Assembly (NCBI GenBank): GCA_025464925.1
Contig: JAODMS010000173.1
Span: 1 to 22,410 of the forward strand
Source: Arthrobacter sp.
GTDB lineage: Bacteria > Actinomycetota > Actinomycetes > Actinomycetales > Micrococcaceae
DNA: 22,410 bases
Reading direction: 5' to 3'
Shown in pieces: positions 7,361 through 14,339 of this stretch. Positions within the stretch are counted from its first letter, which is position 1; each line of letters begins with the position of its first letter. Made by a program: the position numbers and the translations under genes. The notes below the pieces were generated by a model. The model searched no databases and had not been told where the DNA came from. It was given only the letters and a program-made list of their open reading frames with translations.

Positions 7361-9514
7361 ATGTCTCATCCTTTGCACCCGCTGTCGGCACAGCTAGGTG
7401 CCTCGCCGCGTGTTGCCGACGGTGTCCCGGAAGAGCTCCTGGTCAGGGCGCTGACAGCCACCTCCGAGATTTCCCTGATCACGGATGCCGACCAGAAAAT
7501 CCTGCACGCCAGCCGTTCTTTCACCGCCATCACCGGTTACTCCGAAGAGGAAATGCTGGGCAACAATTGCCGTGTCCTTCAGGGTGCGGGAACTGCAGCG
7601 GAAGCACCTGGAGCCATCCGGGCCGCCCTGGACCGCGGGGAACGGTTCGAGGGCGAAATTCTCAACTACCGCAAGGACGGCTCCCCGTTCTGGAACGCGC
7701 TGAAGATCACCCCGCTCCTGGACGAGACGGGCAAGGTCACTCACTTTGTAAGCGTCCAGAGGGACATCAACGCGCGGATGGCCCTGCATGAACAGCTCCG
7801 TTTCCAGGCCACCTATGATCCTTTGACCGGCCTGCCGAACCGCGCCGCCCTGGATAGCCACCTCGACAAAGTGCTGAACCCCGACGACGGCTCTCGGCCG
7901 GCGCTCGCCGTAGGCCTGATTGATCTCGATCGGTTCAAGGAAGTCAACAATGCGCTGGGCCATGAGGCCGGAGACGTCCTCCTCAAAGGTTGGTCCGCCA
8001 GAATGCAGGCCCGGCTCGAACCTGGTGAGTTTCTTGCGCGGATGGGCGGCGATGAGTTTGTCCTGGTGATCGAGGACGTCCCTGAGGCAAGGGCGCCGCA
8101 GATCCTGGCCGCCGCGCTTCAGCGGCTTGGCCGCAGCCTCGAATCACCCTTCGACGCGGCTGGCGACAAAATCTCCCTTACCATGAGCGCAGGCCTGGCG
8201 CTGTCGCCGCGTGACGGATCTGATATGCGCAGTGTGCTACGCAACGCCGACGCTGCCCTTCCCGCGGCGAAGGACCGCGCTGGCGGACCACAGCAGTGGT
8301 GGCACTTGGGAGACGGAACCGGGGTAGGCGCGGCTCCGGCCGATTCCGTCAGCACACAGACCCCGGCGGCCCGCAGCGCCGGGAACCACCCGGCGACTGT
8401 ACTGGACGGAACGTCCCGCGCTGCGGACGATATCGCCGGGTACAAGGAGCGCTTGTTCGACGGCGGGCTGGAGATGTTCATGCAACCCGCGGTGGATCTC
8501 CGCAACGGCGGCGTCTACTTGTTCGAGTCCCTGGTCCGGCTGCGGCTGGCGGACGGCAGCCTCGTTCCCCCCGCCCAATTCCTCCCGCACTTGAGCTCGT
8601 TCGAAATCGATGAAGTGTTCCGTAGGGGATTGGACCAGGTTCTCGCCCAGCTCGCAAAATGGGACACACGGGCCCTTTCTGCCAAGGTTTCCGTCAACAT
8701 CGCTCCCTCGACTTTGTCGGACCCGGAGTGCCCGGGGTTCATTGAGCAGGAGCTTCGCCGTCGCGCGATTGCCCCGCAACGGTTGGTCTTGGAATTGCTG
8801 GAGACTGAGACCATGGGCTGGGATGTGCTCAGGGGCCCGCTGAACCGGCTGGTCGAGCTGGGCGTTGGTCTCGCCATGGACGACCTCGGGGCTGGCTACA
8901 GCAGCCTGAAACGCCTCTCGATGCTGCCCTTCACTACCGTGAAGATCGACAGAGACATGCTCACAGGCCTGCGAACCAGTCCGCTGGAGACGCTCAGCCT
9001 GATAGCGACCCTCGTGCAAATCGGCCGGGACTTTGACATGACTGTCGTAGCCGAGGGCCTGGAGGATCTCGGCATGACGGAGGCAGTGGCCGTGCTCGGT
9101 GCCGAGTACGGCCAGGGCTACCACCTCGCGCGGCCGATGCCCGCTGCGGAGGTGCCAGCCTGGATGGCGGACTTCAAATCCCGGGGCGACACGCGCGGGA
9201 TCCGGACAGCCCTGGGCGCGCTGGCCTTCCACTGGAAGTTCCTACGCCTCGGCTCCCCGCACCCCTACACCGTCCAGGAGTGCCCGCTGACCGGCTATCT
9301 CAGGTTCCGCGGCGCCGAGAGTGGCGAGATTGACCGCTGGCATGCACAGCAGCACCAGACGCCGAGCGGTTTCGGCGCCAGCCGCATGATTGTCGACTGG
9401 CTGATCCGGGAAATCCGCGCAGAAGCCGAGCCCCTGGCTGGCGCTGCCAAATCGACTCCCGCGGATGCCGATACGGGGCATTCGAAACACCGGCGGGAAC
9501 GCCGCTGCCTATAA
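7361..9514 (+). CDS. LOV-GGDEF-EAL protein: predicted blue-light-regulated c-di-GMP synthase/phosphodiesterase
   Basis: A 717-residue cytoplasmic signalling protein. Residues about 25-140 form a LOV-type PAS domain with the flavin motif GNNCRVLQG (67-75): C70 is the photo-adduct cysteine, and N102, N112 and Q133 match the flavin-contacting positions in LNYRKDG, FWN and VQRDI. The GGDEF domain (about 150-305) has an intact GGDEF at 229-233 and metal-binding D188, but the RxxD inhibitory site is absent (EPGE at that place). A linker leads to the EAL domain (about 360-600). There E389 (in FESL), N446, E478, D507-D508, K528, E565 and Q585 match all known catalytic and metal ligands, so it should be able to hydrolyse c-di-GMP. 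A further segment of about 115 residues follows. The ATG has cgaggg 7 nt upstream. The net direction of activity under light is not predictable. Confidence 0.93.
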   Translation: MSHPLHPLSAQLGASPRVADGVPEELLVRALTATSEISLITDADQKILHASRSFTAITGYSEEEMLGNNCRVLQGAGTAAEAPGAIRAALDRGERFEGEILNYRKDGSPFWNALKITPLLDETGKVTHFVSVQRDINARMALHEQLRFQATYDPLTGLPNRAALDSHLDKVLNPDDGSRPALAVGLIDLDRFKEVNNALGHEAGDVLLKGWSARMQARLEPGEFLARMGGDEFVLVIEDVPEARAPQILAAALQRLGRSLESPFDAAGDKISLTMSAGLALSPRDGSDMRSVLRNADAALPAAKDRAGGPQQWWHLGDGTGVGAAPADSVSTQTPAARSAGNHPATVLDGTSRAADDIAGYKERLFDGGLEMFMQPAVDLRNGGVYLFESLVRLRLADGSLVPPAQFLPHLSSFEIDEVFRRGLDQVLAQLAKWDTRALSAKVSVNIAPSTLSDPECPGFIEQELRRRAIAPQRLVLELLETETMGWDVLRGPLNRLVELGVGLAMDDLGAGYSSLKRLSMLPFTTVKIDRDMLTGLRTSPLETLSLIATLVQIGRDFDMTVVAEGLEDLGMTEAVAVLGAEYGQGYHLARPMPAAEVPAWMADFKSRGDTRGIRTALGALAFHWKFLRLGSPHPYTVQECPLTGYLRFRGAESGEIDRWHAQQHQTPSGFGASRMIVDWLIREIRAEAEPLAGAAKSTPADADTGHSKHRRERRCL

Positions 9515-9823
9515 GCTTCCGAAGTCTGAGGCAGAAGCGGCTCAGACTTCCGCCAACACCGGCTCCTGTTCCCCGGTGACCTCAGCCAAGGCAGATGCAC
9601 ACACTCCTGTCGCCGCCGCGACCGTCCCAGCCGGAAGGCCCGGGGATGAGGAGACCGAACGGCCTGTCTGGCAACTAAGGGAACACAGCAGTCTTCGGCA
9701 TATAGACCGGGTTGGCTGCCGGCCGTTGATGTCGGCGGCCAAAGCTTTTCTGAGGCGTCACGCGGTAACCTTTGTGGTGTGCGAGCTTGTTCGCTTTGAC
9801 GCGCCTACAGATGGGGAAAAGCC
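9515..9823. other. Intergenic region of 309 bp
   Basis: Apart from the hairpin at 9521-9550, I recognise nothing. An open frame at 9465-9854 crosses it but overlaps both neighbours, has mixed third-base composition and resembles no family. I see no c-di-GMP riboswitch core, although the region sits next to a c-di-GMP enzyme. Confidence 0.45.
9521..9550. terminator. Hairpin after the LOV-GGDEF-EAL gene
   Basis: A 10-bp perfect stem (gaagtctgag and ctcagacttc) with a 10-nt loop starts 7 nt after the TAA stop at 9512-9514. There is no T-run, so this is a candidate terminator based on position and symmetry. Confidence 0.5.
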
Positions 9824-10084
9824 ATGGGGGAACTCCGAATTAGTGGCGGTCTGACGATGAAGTTTGCCGCCACCCAGGAGTTCGCAGCCCTCGACCATGC
9901 CTCGCTCAAACTCCTCACCACAGAGGAGATCGCGGCCGTATACATCGATTGCAAAGTCCTGCAGTCACACGTCTTCGCGCTGGCCGCTGCGGTCGCTGCC
10001 TTGGAAGCGCTCGTGCGGAATGGAGAAGATGTGGCAGGGCCATTCGAGGGGGAGCTGAACGCGCTTCTGGGCGACGCCAGCTAG
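9824..10084 (+). CDS. Small hypothetical protein (86 or 75 aa)
   Basis: A short gene of unknown function. The predicted protein is soluble and mostly helical, with an Ala/Leu-rich central helix (VFALAAAVAALEALVRNGEDV) and acidic ends. Strong GC preference in third codon positions begins at the internal ATG at 9857 (MKFAATQEF), which is the alternative start. The ATG at 9824 has a better ribosome binding site (gggga, 6 nt upstream). No domain was recognised and no membrane segment or signal peptide is present. It lies 309 bp downstream of the LOV-GGDEF-EAL gene on the same strand, beyond a hairpin, so co-transcription is doubtful. It is convergent with the RNase D gene. The reading frame is probably real but the function cannot be inferred. 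Confidence 0.6.
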   Translation: MGELRISGGLTMKFAATQEFAALDHASLKLLTTEEIAAVYIDCKVLQSHVFALAAAVAALEALVRNGEDVAGPFEGELNALLGDAS

Positions 10085-10218
10085 CAGACTGGAAGGCACC
10101 CTGCGGGCGTGCCGCCGGCGCCTTCACCATCGGCCGGCCCTGACCGGGCGGAGGCCGACAGGCACGCGACCAGGGAACCTTGGACCGGCGGGAACGGGCG
10201 CCAGCCAAACCCCGCGCG

Positions 10219-11565
10219 CTACCGGCCGGGCTCAGCCGCCGGGGCCGGTGCTGCAGCCCTGGATTCCTTCACCGGCAGGGGCTGGGGATGCAGGAAGGCT
10301 TCGGCAATGAGCGGTGCGGTGGCCTCGATCTGCCATTGCCGTGCCCCGAGGGTCAGGAGTTCTTCTGCCACGCCTTCCTCGCTCACCTCGACCGGCGGGC
10401 GCCAGGCCACCCGCCGGAGGAAGTCCGGGGTCAGCAGGTTCTCGACCGGAAGACTCAATTCCTCGGCCTTCGCCTGCAGCAGCGGACGGGCGGTGGCCAG
10501 CCGCGCGGCGGCCTCCGGATCCCGGTCGGCCCAGACCCGCGGAGGCGGGGGAGCATTGGTGGCAAGGTGCAACGGAGGAAGTTCCTCCAGGCTCCTAGCG
10601 GTGCTGATGCAGCGCAGCCAGCGCGGGGCTTCGCGTTGCGCCGCCCGGCCGTGGAAGCCCTTGGTGCCCAGCAGTTGCGGCACGGTGGCGGGCATTGCCT
10701 TGGCAGCGGCGACGAGGGCCGAGTCAGGGATGAGCCGGCCCGGTGCGACGTCGCGTTTCTGTGCCAGCGAGTCGCGTTCCAGCCAGAGCTCGCGGACGGC
10801 AGCGAGCTGGCGCCGGTCGCGGATCTGGTGCAGGCCCGATGTCTTGCGCCAGGGGTCGACACGGGGCGGGGCCTGGCCGGCCTCGAGGATGGCCGCAAAT
10901 TCCTGCTCGGCGTAGTCGAGTTTGCCGTCGGCCACGAGGAGTTCGATGAGTTCTTCGCGCAGCTCGGTCAGGACTTCGACGTCGAGGGCCGCGTAGCGCA
11001 GCCACGGTTCCGGCAGCGGGCGGGTGGACCAGTCGGCGGCGGAGTGTTCTTTGGCGAGGCCAAAGCCCAGGAGTTGTTCGATCACGGCGGCGAGGCCCAC
11101 CCGGGGAAGTCCGGCCAGCCGTGCGGCGAGTTCGGTGTCAAAGAGTTTGTCGGGCCACATGCCGAGTTCGGCCAGGCAGGGCAGGTCCTGGCTGGCGGCA
11201 TGCAGGATCCATTCGACCCCGCGAAGCGCATCATTCACGATCCGCAGGTCCCCGAAGGGTTCCGGATCGATCAGCCACGTTCCGGAGCCTTCACGGCGGA
11301 TCTGGACCAGGAAGGCGCGCTGGCCGTAGCGGAAGCCCGAGGCACGTTCGGCGTCCACCCCCGCGGGTCCATGGCCTGCGGCCAGGGCTGCGGCGCAGCG
11401 CTCCAGGCCGGCCTGGGTCTCGATGACGAGAGGCACGCCGTCGCGCGGTGAATCGAGGTCGATCACCGCGGGAACAAGGCTGTCGAAGCCTTCCACCGTG
11501 ATGTGGGCTGGGGTGTCAGCGGCCGGAGCGCCGACCGTGGTGATTTCCGGATTTTGAGGGGTCAT
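10219..11565 (-). CDS. rnd: Ribonuclease D (DEDDy 3'-5' exoribonuclease with HRDC domain)
   Basis: A 448-residue RNase D-type exonuclease that trims RNA 3' ends, such as tRNA precursors. The exonuclease domain (about 45-215) shows the DEDDy set: D71 and E73 in GVDAERASG, D127 in LHAASQDLPCL, and Y191 and D195 in YAALDVEVL. An HRDC nucleic-acid-binding domain follows at about 250-330, then a second helical region and a Pro/Ala-rich tail. This longer, two-module form is typical of actinobacteria. The start is ATG at 11565; no good ribosome binding site is visible, but TAAACT lies 9 nt upstream (11575-11580), which suggests a nearly leaderless transcript. It lies 64 nt downstream of the DUF3000 gene, a pairing that I recall from other actinobacteria. 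Confidence 0.93.
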   Translation of the reverse strand: MTPQNPEITTVGAPAADTPAHITVEGFDSLVPAVIDLDSPRDGVPLVIETQAGLERCAAALAAGHGPAGVDAERASGFRYGQRAFLVQIRREGSGTWLIDPEPFGDLRIVNDALRGVEWILHAASQDLPCLAELGMWPDKLFDTELAARLAGLPRVGLAAVIEQLLGFGLAKEHSAADWSTRPLPEPWLRYAALDVEVLTELREELIELLVADGKLDYAEQEFAAILEAGQAPPRVDPWRKTSGLHQIRDRRQLAAVRELWLERDSLAQKRDVAPGRLIPDSALVAAAKAMPATVPQLLGTKGFHGRAAQREAPRWLRCISTARSLEELPPLHLATNAPPPPRVWADRDPEAAARLATARPLLQAKAEELSLPVENLLTPDFLRRVAWRPPVEVSEEGVAEELLTLGARQWQIEATAPLIAEAFLHPQPLPVKESRAAAPAPAAEPGR

Positions 11566-11574
11566 GATGACACC

Positions 11575-11580
11575 AGTTTA
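11575..11580 (-). promoter_or_regulatory. Candidate -10 element (TAAACT) for rnd
   Basis: On the minus strand TAAACT ends 9 nt before the ATG at 11565, so transcription would begin within a few bases of the start codon. This fits the leaderless TANNNT layout seen at other genes here. The match is short, so confidence is modest. Confidence 0.35.
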
Positions 11581-11629
11581 CCGATACCAGGACGCTGAAG
11601 GCCGCGCACGCGGCGGAACGGTCCCCGCA

Positions 11630-12274
11630 TCAGGCGTATCGGCGCCGGCGGGGCAACGCGGAGACACCCTCAGGGAGTGGCGGCAGCCCGGCGAAGGTGC
11701 AGACCATGTCAGACCACGCCTCCAGGTGCGAGGTGATGTCCGGGGTGGTCGGAGTCCAGGACGCGCGGAGCTCAATGTCGATTGAATTGGGCCTATCGGA
11801 CAGTGTTCCGAAGCTTTCGGACAGCACCCGCGTCGCGGTCCCCCCGCCCCAGCGGTAGGGCGCCTGATGGTTTTCCAGCGCCTCCACGAGCCAGTCCCAC
11901 GCCACGGGTCCGAGCATTTCGTCATTGCCCATTTCGGGCTCAAGCTGGGCACGGATGTAGGTGACGATCCTGAATTCCCCGTCCCACACCGCGGAGCCGT
12001 CGGGATCATGGAGCAGGATGAAGCGGCCGGTAGCCAGCTCGATGTCCTCGCTGCCGAAGCTCGGCTCCAGGGCCGCGGCGGCCGGGCCGTGGACTGTGCC
12101 GGCTCCGGCACCACCGCCGGTGCCGATGACTTCGGCCCCCAGGGCTACGGCGAAGGGTGCGAGCCGGGAGGGCGCCGGAATTTCGTCAAGGCGCAATTCG
12201 CGGCGGCACCGTGCTTGTCGAAGGGTTCCGAGGGCAAAGAGGAAATCCGTCGGAACCTGGTCGAGTGCGTTCAC
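11630..12274 (-). CDS. DUF3000 family protein
   Basis: A 214-residue actinobacterial protein of unknown function, assigned to DUF3000 by overall resemblance and by its position directly upstream of RNase D. Recognisable stretches include the N-terminal FLFALGTLRQARCRRELRL, the central FILLHDPDGSAVWDGEFRIVTY, and the WDWLVEALENHQAPYRWGGG segment. No catalytic motif, signal peptide or membrane segment is evident. The start is GTG at 12274. There is no ribosome binding site, but TAATCT ends 6 nt upstream and an overlapping CATAAT 8 nt upstream, which points to a leaderless transcript. The same promoter may also serve rnd, 64 nt downstream. Confidence 0.85.
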   Translation of the reverse strand: MNALDQVPTDFLFALGTLRQARCRRELRLDEIPAPSRLAPFAVALGAEVIGTGGGAGAGTVHGPAAAALEPSFGSEDIELATGRFILLHDPDGSAVWDGEFRIVTYIRAQLEPEMGNDEMLGPVAWDWLVEALENHQAPYRWGGGTATRVLSESFGTLSDRPNSIDIELRASWTPTTPDITSHLEAWSDMVCTFAGLPPLPEGVSALPRRRRYA

Positions 12275-12280
12275 AATTGA

Positions 12281-12288
12281 AGATTATG
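12281..12288 (-). promoter_or_regulatory. Candidate -10 element for the DUF3000-rnd unit
   Basis: On the minus strand the sequence CATAATCT contains both CATAAT (5 of 6 to the TATAAT consensus) and TAATCT (TANNNT). TAATCT ends exactly 6 nt before the GTG start at 12274, so the first transcribed base would be at or next to the start codon. Confidence 0.5.
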
Positions 12289-12312
12289 CAACCGACGCCG
12301 TCAAGCCCGGCA

Positions 12313-12390
12313 GGCTCGCCGGTCAGGCCCGGCCGGGCTCGCCGGTCAGGCCCGGCCGGGCTCGCCGGTCAGGCCCGGCCGGGCTCGCCG
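12313..12390. repeat. 23-bp GC-rich tandem repeat, 3.4 copies
   Basis: Three exact copies of a 23-bp unit at 12313-12335, 12336-12358 and 12359-12381, then a 9-bp partial copy. At each junction the 12-mer GCCCGGCCGGGC is a perfect palindrome, so several mutually exclusive hairpins can form. It lies between the ltaE stop (12417) and the DUF3000 start (12274). It may act as an ltaE terminator, or it may be a replication-slippage repeat. Confidence 0.9.
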
Positions 12391-12416
12391 CCGGACCTGA
12401 CTGGTGGCTGCCGGAG

Positions 12417-13514
12417 CTAGGCGGGCGTGAGTTCGCGCTGAATGGCGGCGATGAAGGAATCGACGTCATCCTCGGTGGTGTCAAAGGAACACATCCAGCG
12501 GACTTCCCCGGCCGCCTCGTTCCAGTCGTAGAAACGGAAGGATGTGCGCAGCCGGTCCGCCGCCCCGGCAGGCAAAATGGCGAAGACGCCGTTCGACTCG
12601 GTCTTCTGAGTCAGCTCCACGCCGGGAATCGACTCGACGCCGGCGCGCAACCGGGCCGCCATCGCGTTTGCATGGGAGGCCGAACGCAACCACAGATCGC
12701 CTTCGAGCAGGGCGATGAACTGGGCGGACATGAAGCGCATCTTCGAGGCCAGCTGCATGTTCATCTTGCGCAGGTAGATCAGCCCGTGCGCGGCCTCCGG
12801 GTTCAGGGCCACCACGACCTCCCCGAACAGCAAGCCGTTCTTGGTGCCGCCGAAGGACAGGATATCCACGCCGGCGTCGCGGGTGAACGCCCGCAGCGGA
12901 ACGTTCAGGTGCGCGGCGGCATTGGCCAGGCGGGCGCCGTCCATGTGCAGTTTCATGCCCTTGGAATGGACATGCTCCGCGATGGCCCGGACTTGCTCCG
13001 GCGTGTAGCAGGTGCCGAGTTCGGTGGTCTGGGTGATGGACACGGCCAGCGGCTGGGCGCGGTGCTCGTCGCCCCAGCCCCACGCTTCCCGGTCAATCAG
13101 CTCGGGCGTAAGTTTGCCGTCCGGGGTGGGTACCTGCAGCAGCTTGATGCCCCCGATCCGCTCCGGCGCACCGTTCTCGTCCATGTTGATGTGGGCCGTG
13201 GAAGCGCAGACGACGGCGCCCCAGCGGGGCAGCAGCGACTGCAGGGACAGGACATTGGCGCCCGTTCCGTTGAAGACGGGAAAGCACTCGATTCCGGCGC
13301 CGAAGTGCTCTTCCATGAGCGACTGGAGCCGCGCGGTGTAGTCGTCCTCGCCGTAGGAGACCTGGTGGCCCTCGTTGGCGGCGGCCAGGGCCGCCAGCAC
13401 CTCGGGGTGGACGCCCGAGTAGTTGTCCGAAGCAAAGCCGCGGACAGAGGGATCGTGGAGCCGCACCGCAGTGCTGGCCGGGGTTTCAATTGTGCTTGTC
13501 AAGGATTTGCTCAC
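12417..13514 (-). CDS. ltaE: Threonine aldolase-like PLP enzyme (beta-eliminating lyase family)
   Basis: A 365-residue fold-type I PLP enzyme of the low-specificity L-threonine aldolase group, which typically cleaves L-threonine or L-allo-threonine to glycine and acetaldehyde. The PLP-binding lysine is K225 in SFGGTKNGLLFGE, the aspartate contacting the pyridine nitrogen is D192 in HMDGARLANA, and H108 in TAHINMDENGAPE matches the ring-stacking histidine. The N-terminal FASDNYSGVHPEVL is also typical. The start is GTG at 13514; TAGACT ends 6 nt upstream and no ribosome binding site is present, so the message is probably leaderless. The gene is followed by the 23-bp repeat array. Some members of the family act on other beta-hydroxy amino acids, so exact substrate preference is open. 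Confidence 0.88.
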   Translation of the reverse strand: MSKSLTSTIETPASTAVRLHDPSVRGFASDNYSGVHPEVLAALAAANEGHQVSYGEDDYTARLQSLMEEHFGAGIECFPVFNGTGANVLSLQSLLPRWGAVVCASTAHINMDENGAPERIGGIKLLQVPTPDGKLTPELIDREAWGWGDEHRAQPLAVSITQTTELGTCYTPEQVRAIAEHVHSKGMKLHMDGARLANAAAHLNVPLRAFTRDAGVDILSFGGTKNGLLFGEVVVALNPEAAHGLIYLRKMNMQLASKMRFMSAQFIALLEGDLWLRSASHANAMAARLRAGVESIPGVELTQKTESNGVFAILPAGAADRLRTSFRFYDWNEAAGEVRWMCSFDTTEDDVDSFIAAIQRELTPA

Positions 13515-13520
13515 GCTTTC

Positions 13521-13526
13521 AGTCTA
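13521..13526 (-). promoter_or_regulatory. Candidate -10 element (TAGACT) for ltaE
   Basis: On the minus strand TAGACT is followed by gaaagc and then the GTG start. The 6-nt distance would place the transcription start on the first base of the codon. No Shine-Dalgarno sequence is available as an alternative. Confidence 0.5.
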
Positions 13527-13565
13527 AGGAGGTCCTGGCCCCACGGCTAAGCTCGGTGCCTGGGC

Positions 13566-14339
13566 TCAGCGTTTCGGTTCGGGGCCCAGCAGCAGCCGCT
13601 GGCCGTTCAGTTCCGCCGCGGGGGAGGTGAAGAGCCCGACGACGGCAGCTGCCAGTTCCTCCACATCGGTGAAACCAGGGAAAGTGCGTTCCGGGGATTT
13701 CGCCCGCATACCCGCGTCCACAAGGGCCTTCACCACGAAAATCACCGCGGCGCTGTGCTGTTCCACGGAGTCGGCCATACCGCCGGGGCCGGCAGCCCCG
13801 GGCGGTCCCTTTCGAAAGCCGTCCGCCACCGCCAGGGTCCAGGCTTCGGCGGCGGCCTTGGCGGCCACATAGCTGGCGCCGCCCGCCGTCGGCTTGCTCA
13901 CGGCGGTGGAGGAGACCATGGCGAAGCGCCCCGTGTCCGAGGCGGCCAGGTCGTCGTAGAAGATTCGCGTGACGTTCCGCAGCGTGGTGATGGCGCCGCG
14001 TTCCAGGAACTCCCAGTCGTCATCGCTCTGGTCCGGAATGCCTTTGGCGCCGCGCCAGCCACCGACCAGGTGGATGACGCCGTCGACGGTCCGGCCTGAT
14101 TCGGCAAGCACTTCGCGCACCGTGGCGTACAGCGACCGGACGTCCGCGAGGTCGGAGAGATCGCACACCAGCGGTGTGACGCCGCTGCCGGCTTCCGCGG
14201 CGGCTGCCTGAATTCGCGGCCTGTCCGAGCCCACGGTGAAGACGGTGTGCCCAGCGAGATGCAGGGCGCGGGCGGCGGCGATCCCCGAAGGGCCGCTGCC
14301 GCCCGTAACCACCACGTTCAGGGTGCGTCGGGCGCTCAT
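13566..14339 (-). CDS. SDR-family NAD(P)-dependent oxidoreductase
   Basis: A 257-residue short-chain dehydrogenase. The cofactor-binding glycine motif is TGGSGPSG (12-19), close to the classical TGxxxGxG. The active site has Y157 and K161 in SYVAAK with serine at 143-144 in MVSST. The Rossmann segment CDLSD (about 59-63) is where adenine is normally bound. The C-terminal half is shorter and more irregular than in classical members, with a Gly/Pro-rich insert around GPPGAAGPGG. The substrate is unknown. The ATG at 14339 overlaps the stop of the upstream DUF6421 gene (ATGA), so the two are translationally coupled and probably act together. The downstream neighbour ltaE starts about 50 nt away and has its own promoter candidate. 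Confidence 0.88.
   Translation of the reverse strand: MSARRTLNVVVTGGSGPSGIAAARALHLAGHTVFTVGSDRPRIQAAAAEAGSGVTPLVCDLSDLADVRSLYATVREVLAESGRTVDGVIHLVGGWRGAKGIPDQSDDDWEFLERGAITTLRNVTRIFYDDLAASDTGRFAMVSSTAVSKPTAGGASYVAAKAAAEAWTLAVADGFRKGPPGAAGPGGMADSVEQHSAAVIFVVKALVDAGMRAKSPERTFPGFTDVEELAAAVVGLFTSPAAELNGQRLLLGPEPKR

Noticed and set aside
9515..9823. c-di-GMP riboswitch next to the c-di-GMP enzyme
   Set aside because: No recognisable GEMM core or conserved pairing was seen.
9465..9854. 129-codon open frame between the LOV gene and the small gene
   Set aside because: It overlaps both neighbours, contains the terminator hairpin and lacks a ribosome binding site or family match.
10180..11451. 423-codon open frame antisense to RNase D
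   Set aside because: RNase D has all DEDDy catalytic residues and an HRDC domain; the opposite frame shows none.
12313..12390. CRISPR-like array
   Set aside because: The copies are directly adjacent with no spacers, and no cas genes are present.
11961..13550. 529-codon open frame on the plus strand
   Set aside because: It is antisense to DUF3000 and ltaE and passes through the 23-bp repeat; no family similarity.
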